A DNA stretch of 60,000 nt from positions 161,501 through 221,500 of the forward strand of contig WPIO01000173.1 in the NCBI GenBank assembly GCA_009760855.2, written 5' to 3'. The stretch is from Cristatella mucedo. Its lineage: Eukaryota; Bryozoa; Phylactolaemata; Cristatellidae. Of the stretch, positions 34,060 through 45,060 are shown piece by piece. The notes beneath the pieces are model-generated. The model worked only from the letters and a program-made list of their open reading frames with translations, did no database searches and was not told the origin of the DNA. Each line of letters begins with the position of its first letter. Positions within the stretch are counted from its first letter, which is position 1. The translations under genes and the position numbers were made by a program.

Positions 34060-35160
34060 ACGTAATAAATGCGGCGAAGTCAGCGGCTTAGCTATAGAAC
34101 TCACTGACTGCTGCATAATTTACTCGGTATATTTCTGGTCAACGCAAGGAGCCAATATGATTAAGACAAACATAAATCCGTGTTTTCTGCGAGCTTCAAA
34201 AAGGCCGGCTTATATAACTAAATAAATCGAGTTTGTACGAACATTTGCAAGCAAGCTGGTTATCGGAAAAAGATGCAGATTTATGGATGCAAATACAATA
34301 ATATCGATCGCAATTGTCCGGCTGGATATGTTTGTCTTTTGAAAGGCTCACCAACGAATAGTTGATCATCTGAACAAATTCTTAAATAAAGTATTTCAAT
34401 CCTTGCTAGCTTGTGGACAAATAACAAAGTACGGAAATAGTAGAGCTATATATCAGATCTACTAGGCCGATATCATAAATAAAAGCACGTATCTCTTCAT
34501 TGAGAAAACCCAGAATGTGAAGTGATTGGACGAATTAAACTAAGGCAGCCGAATTCTAATTGCAGCCGTAAGTTTAAGCGGAATTCAATAACAGATAGTA
34601 GTGGCAGGAAGAAGGTTGCACTGGCTGTCCAGGCAGCAGCGAATCATCGTTAGAGCCATGTCACTTATTAGCAGGTTTTGTCAATTATTGACTTGGAAGT
34701 CTATCTAAATTATTTAACTCCGCAAGCCTCTTATCATATCACTTCGTCACTAAACTCCGACCCCGAACCAGTCGTGAGCTCAAGCTAGCTAATAATGGCT
34801 GCACCAACGGAGAGATCACATGATGCGCGCGCTACCGATTGTAAATCAATCCGCATTAACAGCCGATGCAATCGATCTGAAGTGTGTTACCTGCTCTTGC
34901 GTAGCGAGCCCAGGGCTGGGGTTGAGTCGAACAAAATGGCGGCGAGGCCGTGCTTACAGAAATAGCCGACAAATCAAACCCCCAGGCATCAACAGATTTC
35001 CTCAAACAAGCAAATCGACAACCTAGGTTCATTAAACGTGACTTCTATGGAGATATTCAGAATAAATCCACGGACGTATGATTCCTACGTGCTATAGCAG
35101 TGTCTTTTCCAACTACAGCAGAAGACATCGTATATCCCTTAAGAATTGCACCAATGCACC
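34060..35160. other. Unassigned DNA inside duplication copy 1
   Basis: No supported gene. The open frames 34010-34225 and 34820-35026 carry no motifs and are not preserved in the second copy. Confidence 0.35.
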
Positions 35161-35162
35161 GG

Positions 35163-35290
35163 TAATGTAATGTAGTGTATCGCCGCCTCTAATTCCACAA
35201 AGTCATAAAGACCACGTGGATGTTACGCAGCAGAGTTTTGTATAGCGCACTCACAGCCTAAGCGGCTTTCGGTAAGCATTCGGTAACTTA
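35163..35290 (-). mobile_element. Lineage A LINE 3' UTR and tail
   Basis: Tail remnant gtaatgtaatgtagtgta followed by the lineage A 3' UTR (ttccacaaagtcataaagac, cacagcctaagcggctttcg) on the minus strand. Only the last roughly 125 bp of the element. Confidence 0.8.
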
Positions 35291-36860
35291 ACACATCCGT
35301 TAGTTCTATACTCTCAGCCTAAAAGGCCTCTGTTACACGTGTAATTGTGTTTCCTTCCACTTACTCTACTCACCTGTAGTTAAAATTTAAGCGACGACAC
35401 AGGCACTGGAGTGGGCTCCAGCAAAGGTGAAAACCGTCTCCCAACCTCCAGCACTACGGGGGATGTCCCGGCAGTCCGAGGTCCGTGACTCAACATCCAT
35501 ATCTACGCTGCGTCTCCGCTATCTTGAGCGTTCGCTGGCCTCACTCCTGCTTATCAGCTACAGCTGATCAAAGGATGCACAACGTTTCACTTGTAAGAGG
35601 TGGCACGTACCCAGACCGCTAGCACACGTGACCTTAAAAGGGCACGTCGAGTGGGCCGCACAGACACACCGACAAGAATAGCCCGAAGGCGGAAACAAAA
35701 CGCTTTGCATGTCGCAGCATTACAAGGAGAATACAGCGGGAATAGTAGACAGCTGAATACAAAGCCAGTTTTCCGTAGTTTTATGTTAGCCTCAGTAGTT
35801 CGTCTTTTGGCAGCCACTGCCTGCCGGTCTAGCCGGCTCTAGCTGCCCTACCTGGACCGAGAACGAAGTTCGCATCGAAAAGTAAAGTTAATTGTTAAAA
35901 GTAAGGCCTCACGCATAATAGGATTAGGCTCACGGTGGGATATGCCTTACAAACACATTGTCGTTTTTGTAGATCGTTAGTGTAGACGCTTCTAGCTAGG
36001 AGGAATTTAGCAAGGATTAAAGGTGGTCGATGAATGCAGGTTTACCAGCTGAATTTCCCTCCGACTGATAGCAGTGTGTCAAAAGGAACTTCCAAATCCG
36101 AGTGAACCAAATTGACCAGCCACTCCACAACTTACAGATTACTCTTGTAATCGAGATAAATCGAGGCAATCGACCTAGCTAAATGGCAAGTGAAGCGAAT
36201 TTAATTTTTAACGTTGGCATCTGACGGCAAGAATATACTTCAAACATTGCTTACCATTGATCCTTTTAGACATCGGATAAACGTGAACCAGATTGTTAAA
36301 GTACGTCTTTCTTTCAACGTATAAGTGGAAAAAAGCAAGCAATACGCCAAAGCAAGGAGAATGAGCGGATAATTTGATAATTTGAGAATAGAGGAAGAGG
36401 GCACACATTTTGTGTCTGCGGTCGCGACAGGTAGATTCGGTAGAAAGTAATACATAAATTTGCATGGTAAGTCAGTAAATGCCCTTGCTTTGAAGAAACC
36501 GTAGCTTCACCAGCTGCAACGGTACATCCAATTCACCGCGGACCTTGTCCAAATGAGTCGCACGGGTTTTTCCATTACCAGTCTAAAGCATCGTCCTTAT
36601 GGGAATAGAGGTAAGTTAGCTGACTCGCTAGCATCAACGTGTTTGTATAGATCCACATGGCCACGCCCTAGTAAACTTGACTGAGTTTGACTTTAAGGGT
36701 TCGAGCTCGACCGTGCCTGATGAAACCCACAGATTTTGTAAAATGATCCCTAATAAAAGAAGCTCGTTGACCAAATGCTCCTACGAAAGGCTTGTAAAAC
36801 GTCAGCACGGTCGCGTTGAAATAATTTACTTGACACTTGCTGCAGGTAAGATTATTTTGA
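35291..36860. other. Unassigned DNA inside duplication copy 1
   Basis: Relatively GC-rich near 35400-35850, then AT-rich. A minus-strand open frame of 85 codons (36208-36465) is preserved in both tandem copies but has no recognisable domain. Not supported as a gene. Confidence 0.3.
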
Positions 36861-37363
36861 TTATAATCCAGCTATTATTTGCGGAAATTGACACTTCGAA
36901 ACTATGACTCCGATTGTTCTTTAAAGAGCTTGTGTACTTTGTTTAGCACACCGAATTTTGCACGGTTCGGCCGAATTGTGATAAAGCTATGGTCTCAGAT
37001 GGCTTGGCCTATTTGAGGCCACAAGCCCTGGCAATGTCTTGTAAATAGAGAATAACCTTGAAAGGCAACTTTTATATATCGTGGAATCATGACTACTGCC
37101 ATGCACAGCAAATCGTGATTATGGCTGCCGTATTTTATTAAGAAAATTAGGGAATCACACTCGCCATGGCAGTCACAGGCCGTGCACCTAGAGCGGCGAT
37201 TGGGGTGGTAAACTGTTGAAGGGTAAACCCGAAGAGATGCTTCTCCAAAGTGAAATGAAATTGCAGTCGCTCAAAGTTTATTGGTAGAAATAGGAGCAGC
37301 GCTGTAGATATAATGCGTTGCGAAGGCATGATGAACTGGAACAATTAAAAAGACAGAATAAAT

Positions 37364-37507
37364 TTACTCCATTTTTATAGCGCCCCAGGAGAGCTTACCT
37401 TATATTCAGTAGCTTCACATTTGCCTCTAGTCTCGAGCCTACGACCTCATCCAGACCTTGGTCGGGACGAGTACTTTAACAGCTGAATCAAGCCAGCTTG
37501 GCTGAGA
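37364..37507 (-). mobile_element. SINE-1 copy inside duplication copy 2
   Basis: Duplicate of the SINE at 31862-32006, differing by one T in the tail. Confidence 0.75.
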
Positions 37508-38382
37508 CTCCCCCACTTCCAATTGTACGAATTTTTATTGGCAAAACTTAACAACTGCAATTTTCTATGAACACCACATTTGAACTTCGCTCATTATGTA
37601 AATAGCAGTTATATTGCAGTACGAATATGCAGGGAGGTTTGCTTAACCGGGCCATCTGAGGTCTTTTCATCAGAACCGCTGTGCATTATGCAATACATTT
37701 TAGTTTTGAACCGTGAACAGTGTCGCTTATATTGATCAGTTAAAACAGTAGGTAATAGACACCTACTATGGAAAGGGTATCAGTATTGAAGTTTGATTAT
37801 GTAATGCTGCGGGACACTTTGACGCCATTTTGTAAGAACGAGCTGGTGCGATTGCATGACAATCTTTAGTGCACCCGAAACATTCCAAAGGCTTTTTGTG
37901 GAAATGGCAGCTGTATCGCAGTACCATGGGACGTGGCAGTGCAGGATAGTTTTTCGTAGTCCAGTAGAAAAATTATAAAAATAAATATGTATTACTGCAA
38001 CTTAAAAGAACTGAATCTCTATTCCGGTACTTTGCAACTAGTTGCTTAAGAATCGTTTATAGAAGTTAGTAGCCTGGCCGTTGTCATGCTGAAATGGCTA
38101 CTGCGTGCTAATCAGGTAGATAATGATTACGATTCCTTAATAAAGGCTGTGAGTTATTATAATGGCAACTAACCGACAATGCAGCAATCATGGGCCGATG
38201 CCTCATTAAATCAATAGACGTGTCCAAGGCCAAATGATTTTTGGGCGTGCGATTTTTTGGGCCTTGAGGTTTACACTTATTTAAGCTCTAAACCACAGAG
38301 CTATTCATATCTGTCGTCAACACAATAGCTTACCTATAGCCCTGAGTTTTGTTAAATTGAATTCACTAAAGTTAACAATGAT

Positions 38383-39157
38383 AAGTGTGCAACATCTCTC
38401 TTGACTTCTGTAGCTCACTGCTTGCTGGCCTACCGGTATGTAAAATCAGGCTATTAAAGCTGATGCAGATATGCTTGTCTGACGTAAGCGTCGCAGTTGC
38501 CACATCACACCACTTCTCGCCGACTTGCACTGGCTACCAGTCTAGAAACGGATCGACTTCGAGGTTTTGTCGCTCACTTTTAGGTCACTTCATTCTTTGG
38601 CCCCAACCTATCTATCAGATCTGCTCTTCCAAATGTCCAAGCATCGTATCACCTGCCTTTTGGAATCCAGCAGTTTACCAATACCTCGTGCAAACGCATA
38701 GACCAACGTAGATGCGTTATTCTTATCTCAATGAACCCGAATCTTAGCAATGTTACGTAGTTAAAAATTGGCAGACTTGATTTTGGAGCTCATGTGGTCG
38801 TCTAACGAGAGATCACTTTGGAACATGACAGCTAGATTTCGTTGTGATTCAGCAGGAGATATGCTAGCAGGGCCAATTTTTAGCCTCAGCCTTTCTAATT
38901 TCTGAATCGCACTGGTTTTTTCCCCATAACTAATAAGTTAGTTTTATCATCATTTGATTTAGGAAAGTTTACAGCCATTGATGTGCGGACGTCAATATAT
39001 CATGTAGCAATAGAGTTGAGAGAATTTGAGGCCCTCAAAGGCTGGGAGGGATCAAAGCAAAGGTAAAACTTGTTTCATTCACATAAAAGTGAAAGCCTAG
39101 TATGTTCTCGGCAATAACATCTGCAAGAGGGGGAGTATAAACCGTGATAAGAGATAA
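38383..39157 (+). mobile_element. Rearranged lineage B LINE, duplicate copy
   Basis: Duplicate of 32885-33660 with the same inverted junction, so the rearrangement predates the duplication. Confidence 0.8.
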
Positions 39158-39397
39158 GCAAAAGTCACGTACATCTTCGTTACTTTTGTTTTAAGCTACT
39201 CTTGGCATACATGTGAATGCTATTGCGTAACCTACAATTCTTTGGCATTGATACGATTAAGGGGTTCCGGAAGTCACCCAAGACTACTGGAACAGGCAAA
39301 GGAGTTTTGCTTTGGTCACTGTGCATCTAACTAATTACTCTTGCTCTTAAGCATTCCTGCCTACGGCTTGAATTGTGAGAAAAATTACGTGTTATAA

Positions 39398-39469
39398 ATA
39401 AATAAATAATAAATAACTCATTTTTATAGCGCCCCAAGAGAACTAAATCTCTATCCAGGCGCTTCACAT
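39398..39469 (-). mobile_element. SINE-1 remnant, head deleted
   Basis: Keeps the ATTT tail and hairpin of the SINE at 33900-34056, but the tRNA-like head and about 130 bp beyond it are missing in this copy. Confidence 0.8.
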
Positions 39470-40446
39470 TTTCTGCGAGCTTCAAAAAGGCCGGCTTATA
39501 TAACTAAATAAATCGAGTTTGTACGAACATTTGCAAGCAAGCTGGTTATCGGAAAAAGATGCAGATTTATGGATGCAAATACAATAATATCGATCGCAAT
39601 TGTCCGGCTGGATATGTTTGTCTTTTGAAAGGCTCACCAACGAATAGTTGATCATCTGAACAAATTCTTAAATAAAGTATTTCAATCCTTGCTAGCTTGT
39701 GGACAAATAACAAAGTACGGAAATAGTAGAGCTATATATCAGATCTACTAGGCCGATATCATAAATAAAAGCACGTATCTCTTCATTGAGAAAACCCAGA
39801 ATGTGAAGTGATTGGACGAATTAAACTAAGGCAGCCGAATTCTAATTGCAGCCGTAAGTTTAAGCGGAATTCAATAACAGATAGTAGTGGCAGGAAGAAG
39901 GTTGCACTGGCTGTCCAGGCAGCAGCGAATCATCGTTAGAGCCATGTCACTTATTAGCAGGTTTTGTCAATTATTGACTTGGAAGTCTATCTAAATTATT
40001 TAACTCCGCAAGCCTCTTATCATATCACTTCGTCACTAAACTCCGACCCCTAACCAGTCGTGAGCTCAAGCTAGCTAATAATGGCTGCACCAACGGAGAG
40101 ATCACATGATGCGCGCTACCGATTGTAAATCAATCCGCATTAACAGCCGATGCAATCGATCTGAAGTGTGTTACCTGCTCTTGCGTAGCGAGCCCAGGGC
40201 TGGGGTTGAGTCGAACAAAATGGCGGCGAGGCCGTGCTTACAGAAATAGCCGACAAATCAAACCCCCAGGCATCAACAGATTTCCTCAAACAAGCAAATC
40301 GACAACCTAGGTTCATTAAACGTGACTTCTATGGAGATATTCAGAATAAATCCACGGACGTATGATTCCTACGTGCTATAGCAGTGTCTTTTCCAACTAC
40401 AGCAGAAGACATCGTATATCCCTTAAGAATTGCACCAATGCACCGG

Positions 40447-40574
40447 TAATGTAATGTAGTGTATCGCCGCCTCTAATTCCACAAAGTCATAAAGACCACG
40501 TGGATGTTACGCAGCAGAGTTTTGTATAGCGCACTCACAGCCTAAGCGGCTTTCGGTAAGCATTCGGTAACTTA
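40447..40574 (-). mobile_element. Lineage A LINE 3' UTR, duplicate copy
   Basis: Duplicate of 35163-35290. Confidence 0.8.
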
Positions 40575-42149
40575 ACACATCCGTTAGTTCTATACTCTCA
40601 GCCTAAAAGGCCTCTGTTACACGTGTAATTGTGTTTCCTTCCACTTACTCTACTCACCTGTAGTTAAAATTTAAGCGACGACACAGGCACTGGAGTGGGC
40701 TCCAGCAAAGGTGAAAACCGTCTCCCAACCTCCAGCACTACGGGGGATGTCCCGGCAGTCCGAGGTCCGTGACTCAACATCCATATCTACGCTGCGTCTC
40801 CGCTATCTTGAGCGTTCGCTGGCCTCACTCCTGCTTATCAGCTACAGCTGATCAAAGGATGCACAACGTTTCACTTGTAAGAGGTGGCACGTACCCAGAC
40901 CGCTAGCACACGTGACCTTAAAAGGGCACGTCGAGTGGGCCGCACAGACACACCGACAAGAATAGCCCGAAGGCGGAAACAAAACGCTTTGCATGTCGCA
41001 GCATTACAAGGAGAATACAGCGGGAATAGTAGACAGCTGAATACAAAGCCAGTTTCCGTAGTTTTATGTTAGCCTCAGTAGTTCGTCTTTTGGCAGCCAC
41101 TGCCTGCCGGTCTAGCCGGCTCTAGCTGCCCTACCTGGACCGAGAACGAAGTTCGCATCGAAAAGTAAAGTTAATTGTTAAAAGTAAGGCCTCACGCATA
41201 ATAGGATTAGGCTCACGGTGGGATATGCCTTACAAACACATTGTCGTTTTTGTAGATCGTTAGTGTAGACGCTTCTAGCTAGGAGGAATTTAGCAAGGAT
41301 TAAAGGTGGTCGATGAATGCAGGTTTACCAGCTGAATTTCCCTCCGACTGATAGCAGTGTGTCAAAAGGAACTTCCAAATCCGAGTGAACCAAATTGACC
41401 AGCCACTCCACAACTTACAGATTACTCTTGTAATCGAGATAAATCGAGGCAATCGACCTAGCTAAATGGCAAGTGAAGCGAATTTAATTTTTAACGTTGG
41501 CATCTGACGGCAAGAATATACTTCAAACATTGCTTACCATTGATCCTTTTAGACATCGGATAAACGTGAACCAGATTGTTAAAGTACGTCTTTCTTTCAA
41601 CGTATAAGTGGAAAAAAGCAAGCAATACGCCAAAGCAAGGAGAATGAGCGGATAATTTGATAATTTGAGAATAGAGGAAGAGGGCACACATTTTGTGTCT
41701 GCGGTCGCGACAGGTAAATTCGGTAGAAAGTAATACATAAATTTGCATGGTAAGTCAGTAAATGCCCTTGCTTTGAAGAAACCGTAGCTTCACCAGCTGC
41801 AACGGTACATCCAATTCACCGCGGACCTTGTCCAAATGAGTCGCACGGGTTTTTCCATTACCAGTCTAAAGCATCGTCCTTATGGGAATAGAGGTAAGTT
41901 AGCTGACTCGCTAGCATCAACGTGTTTGTATAGATCCACATGGCCACGCCCTAGTAAACTTGACTGAGTTTGACTTTAAGGGTTCGAGCTCGACCGTGCC
42001 TGACAAAACCCACAGATTTTGTAAAATGATCCCTAATAAAAGAAGCTCGTTGACAAAATGCTCCAACGGAAGGCTTGTAAAACGTCAGCACGGTCGCGTT
42101 GAAATAATTCACTTGACACTTGCTGCAGGTTAGATTATTTCGAGAATGG

Positions 42150-42530
42150 TATTTCAGGACCATGAGTTGGTTGCACACCCGTTAGTGTGGGCGCAGCATC
42201 GCCACCACGCATCCACGTCCTTGCCTGACAGGGCAGGAGTGCATAACGTCTCTGCAGCCGATAGCCTACCACTTATCGGGTGGAGGCTTGACTGAATGGC
42301 CACCCAGTGATGCGATCTTTTCCCGCCACTCTCTTGTTCAGCTCCCGGAGTCACGAGTGGACGTGTCGTCCATCTCCGGCTCGCGGACGTGTACTGTTCG
42401 TGAAGAGCCTTGCGAATTTGATTGATTACATCCTGTAAAGATTTCAGTTACTGCTTTTGCTTTCCGTGCTTGCTGCACCTCATATGGGCTCGTCAACCTT
42501 GAGGGCGCTGAGCTGAAAACGAACCCTACA
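42150..42530 (+). repeat. Candidate 5' LTR of the Gypsy element
   Basis: About 380 bp between the end of the tandem duplication and a possible primer-binding site (ccctaca, then atttggtgaccc at 42531-42542). The placement fits a Gypsy 5' LTR. The left boundary is not certain and no matching 3' LTR was found downstream, so LTR identity is inferred from position only. Confidence 0.45.
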
Positions 42531-42542
42531 ATTTGGTGACCC
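42531..42542 (+). promoter_or_regulatory. Candidate primer-binding site
   Basis: The tttggtgaccc motif just after the presumed LTR end CTACA is the usual position and wording of a tRNA primer-binding site in animal Gypsy elements. The matching tRNA is not identified. Confidence 0.45.
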
Positions 42543-42563
42543 TTATGCTGATACGAACATGGT

Positions 42564-42948
42564 ATGTATTTTTACACCGAACAATCCCTTTGGCCTAAAT
42601 ATGAAAGTGGCACAGCTGATTCCTATTGCCATGTGATGTTGCCGGAACTTCTGCGAAGCTACCAGGCGCTTTGGCTAGCCTGCGCTGAGTCACATTTTTA
42701 CTTTTTAAATATTTTGGACCAGAGAACTAAGTTCCATCTGACGTCGGCCGCCATTGGCGAGCCGACGATTTACGAGCTTCGCAACGTCATAATAAACCCT
42801 CGTGATGAGGACCCCTAAGATCGACTACGCAAGGCCATATTACAATGTTGTTCAGCTTCTGAGCAGCCGCTTCTGCGCCGGCTTCTCGCAGGTGAGCTGC
42901 TCGGCGATCAAACGTTGAGTCAGTTCCTCCGGCCTTTACAGCCAAAGT
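42564..42948 (+). pseudogene. Gypsy gag remnant
   Basis: Capsid-like part of a Gypsy Gag. The open frame 42564-42818 includes LWLACAESHFYFLNILDQRT and KFHLTSAAIGEPTIYELRNV, matching the W-x-AExxFxxxxIxxQxTKF pattern of this family. A TAA at 42817 interrupts it where DEDPYDRLRK-type sequence is expected, and similarity resumes (LRKAILQCCSASEQPLLRRL, LLGDQTLSQFLRPL) up to 42948, where LINE B sequence cuts in. Gag would form the capsid of the retrotransposon particle; this copy is dead. Confidence 0.8.
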
Positions 42949-44430
42949 AAGTTCCAGTCTGGCTTTAGAGCTAATTACTCCACAGAGTCAGCATTGCTTC
43001 AGGTATACAACGACCTACTTAGGGATGCAGACATGGGTAGAGTGTCTCTTCTTGTTTAGCTCGATCTTTCGGCAGCTTTTGATACCATCGATCACAAAGT
43101 ACTTCTAGAGCGCCTCTCATCTCGCCGGGCATCACTGGCACTGCTCTGCAGTGGTTCAGGTCCTATCTCAGTGGGAGACTCCAGAGTGTTGACGTGAATG
43201 GACAAAGATCATCTGAAGTACCTCTAAAATATGGAGTACCTCAGGGCTCTGTGCTAGGTCCGGTCCTTTTCACCGTTTATACTCTCCCTCTCGCTGATGT
43301 GATTGCCAAGCACAATCTAGGCTTTCACATCTATGCGGATGACACTCAGTTGTACCTTTGCTTTGATCGCTCCCACCCTTCGAGCACCTCAAATTCTCTC
43401 AACTCACTTGCTGCATGCATTGATGACATCCGATCATGGATGGCAGCAAATTTTCTAAAACTAAACGATGATAAAACTAACTTACTAGTTTTGGGCAAAC
43501 CTAGTGTTATTCAGAAATTGGAAAGGCTGACTTTCAAAATTGGCTCTGCCAGCATATCTCCAGTTGCATCAGCTCAAAATCTAGGTGTCATATTCCAAAG
43601 CGACCTCTCGTTAGACGACCACATCAGCTCCACAGTCAAATCAGCCTATTTTCAGCTTCATAACATTGCTAAAATTAGGACTTGTTTAGATAAGGATACC
43701 ACGTCCAAGTTGGTCCATGCATTCGTGACATCCCGTCTCGACTTCTGCAACTCACTGCTTACTGGCCTACCAGCATGTGCGATCAGGCGATTGCAGCTGG
43801 TGCAAAACTCTGCAGCTAGGCTTGTCTGTCGTGAGCGTCGCAGTTGCCACATTACTCCACTTCTCGCCGACCTGCACTGTTTACCAGTCAAGCAACGGAT
43901 TGACTTCAAGGTTTTGTCGCTCACTTTTAGGTCTCTTCATTCTATGGCTGCAGTCTATCTTTCAGATATACTACCCCATCAGGTAAAGCATCGTACCACT
44001 CACTTTTCGGAATCCAACAGTCTAGAAATACCTCGCACAAACCTTAAATCCTTTGGAGACCGTGCATTTAGCTCGTATGCTCCCACAGCCTGGAAGTCCA
44101 TCCCGACCTGCATCAGAACATCCCCTGACCTGACCACATTTAAAAGAAACTTAAAAACATACCTATTTAGGACAGCGTTTAGTGGGTCCTTGTGATTCGT
44201 CCTCGATGTGCTTATGCGTGCTGACACTGTTCATGCTGCCACTAACCACATTCGCATGCTGACCCAGTGCATATAACCCCTAACCATGTTATTCATTTTG
44301 TTTGTTTTTCAAGCATGATTTTACTTACTATTCTATTGCGTATCACTTTGCAGCAGATGTAAAGCGCCTAGAGAGAGATTGAGTTCTCTGAGGGTGCTTT
44401 ATCAAGTGCAATATTATTATTATTATTATT
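42949..44430 (+). mobile_element. L2-like LINE, lineage B, nested in Gypsy (youngest copy)
   Basis: A 5'-truncated copy starting in the RT at agtaagttccagtctggctt and ending in the hairpin and a clean ATT repeat (44411-44430). Only two breaks are obvious: a TAG at about 43058 inside the first catalytic block and a one-base deletion near 43123. The remainder is an intact 333-codon frame. It interrupts the Gypsy element between gag and protease and therefore inserted after it. Confidence 0.93.
43194..44195 (+). CDS. LINE lineage B ORF2, RT end to C-terminus
   Basis: A 333-residue frame giving the cleanest view of lineage B: VPLKYGVPQGSVLGPVLFTV, HIYADDTQLYLCFDRSHPSS (catalytic YADD), FLKLNDDKTNLLVLGKPSVI, then the post-RT thumb and C-terminal region with LDFCNSLLTGLPACAIRRLQ, LVCRERRSCHITPLLADLHC and DLTTFKRNLKTYLFRTAFSG. 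The upstream RT half is cut off by a stop and a frameshift. The ATG at 43194 is an internal Met. Matches the L2/CR1 group; part of a dead element but recently active. Confidence 0.88.
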   Translation: MNGQRSSEVPLKYGVPQGSVLGPVLFTVYTLPLADVIAKHNLGFHIYADDTQLYLCFDRSHPSSTSNSLNSLAACIDDIRSWMAANFLKLNDDKTNLLVLGKPSVIQKLERLTFKIGSASISPVASAQNLGVIFQSDLSLDDHISSTVKSAYFQLHNIAKIRTCLDKDTTSKLVHAFVTSRLDFCNSLLTGLPACAIRRLQLVQNSAARLVCRERRSCHITPLLADLHCLPVKQRIDFKVLSLTFRSLHSMAAVYLSDILPHQVKHRTTHFSESNSLEIPRTNLKSFGDRAFSSYAPTAWKSIPTCIRTSPDLTTFKRNLKTYLFRTAFSGSL

Positions 44431-45060
44431 AGTGTCCTCCCACCAAATGCTACCGAGCGGCTCGGCCCTGCTCTGTCTTATCTACAGGCTATCAATGGTT
44501 CATTAATTGCAGTGTAGTTTGTTCGAAAGCAGAGAGACAGCCGATGCCCAACACCGACAGCCACAGTTTATTACTAAAGCATGGAGCCAAAGAGCGCATG
44601 GCTCCCCTCGGCCCCTGCTCTCACACGACTCGTCGTCCCCTGGTCGACTCCGATGATTCATCGACTACCACCGTGCACTGGCCGACCCTGATGGTGAATC
44701 CACCATCTGGCCACCAGCTGGTCCATGCTACATCAAAGGTGGACCACAGCAATGCACTAGCTGACCCTGATGGTGAATCCACCACCTGGCCACCAGCTGG
44801 TTACCGACCTGTGTCCATACCACATCACAGGCGGACCACAGCTGTGCACCGGCCCCTCTCGATGGTGCTTCTAAACGCTCACCAGTGGTTTATCAGGAGC
44901 CTGCATACAATACATACATGCGAACTACATACGGCTCACGACTCCTCAACTTGAGCCTAGGTATTCAACGGAGTCTCTCCTGGGTCTTCTCTGTAGCCGA
45001 TGTTTCCTACCCATTCACCGGCGCCTATTTTCTTGCTCATTTCAGGCTCATCATAGTCCT
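44431..45060 (+). pseudogene. Gypsy protease, split by an inserted segment
   Basis: 44431-44511 reads as the flap part of a retropepsin (SVLPPNATERLGPALSYLQA then INGSLIA). The continuation (TYGSRLLNLSLGIQRSLSWV, FSVADVSYPFTGAYFLAHF) only appears at 44926-45050. Between them lie about 414 bp containing a zinc-knuckle-like stretch (KHGAKER, then CSH, near 44575-44620) and tandem repeats. The N-terminal part with the catalytic DTG is missing, apparently lost where the LINE inserted. No protease activity is possible. Confidence 0.75.
44665..44860 (+). repeat. Imperfect tandem repeat inside the Gypsy protease
   Basis: Two clear units (from gaccctgatggtgaatccac at 44684 and again at 44763) and a partial third, with a period of about 80-90 bp. 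Each contains ctggccaccagctggt and a ggtggaccacag-like end. They lie inside the segment that splits the protease. Confidence 0.7.

Larger units (their letters stand above)
31363..36860 (+). repeat. Tandem duplication, copy 1
   Basis: The block from aatccagctattatttgcgg (31363) to tgctgcaggtaagattattt (36841-36860) recurs head to tail at 36865-42142. Differences are few: short homopolymer indels, scattered substitutions and one 211-bp block present only here (about 33973-34183). The block holds two SINE-1 copies, a rearranged LINE B and a lineage A 3' end. No host gene is recognised. Open frames at 34820-35026 and 35600-35842 are broken by small indels in the other copy, which argues against coding. 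Confidence 0.95.
36865..42142 (+). repeat. Tandem duplication, copy 2
   Basis: Head-to-tail repeat of 31363-36860 with near identity. The offset is 5502 bp at the start and about 5280 bp at the end. Most of the difference is the 211 bp missing at 39469/39470, where gcgcttcacat joins directly to ttctgcgagc. Small differences include gaccaaatgctcctacgaaa against gacaaaatgctccaacggaa near the end. The right end lies within a few bases of the start of Gypsy-related sequence. Confidence 0.95.

Noticed and set aside
35587-35842. Basic ORFs on both strands in the tandem duplication
   Set aside because: A one-base deletion in the second copy changes the frame, and no domain is visible.
36208-36465. 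85-codon minus-strand ORF preserved in both duplicate copies
   Set aside because: Preservation is expected from recent duplication; the composition shows no family signature.
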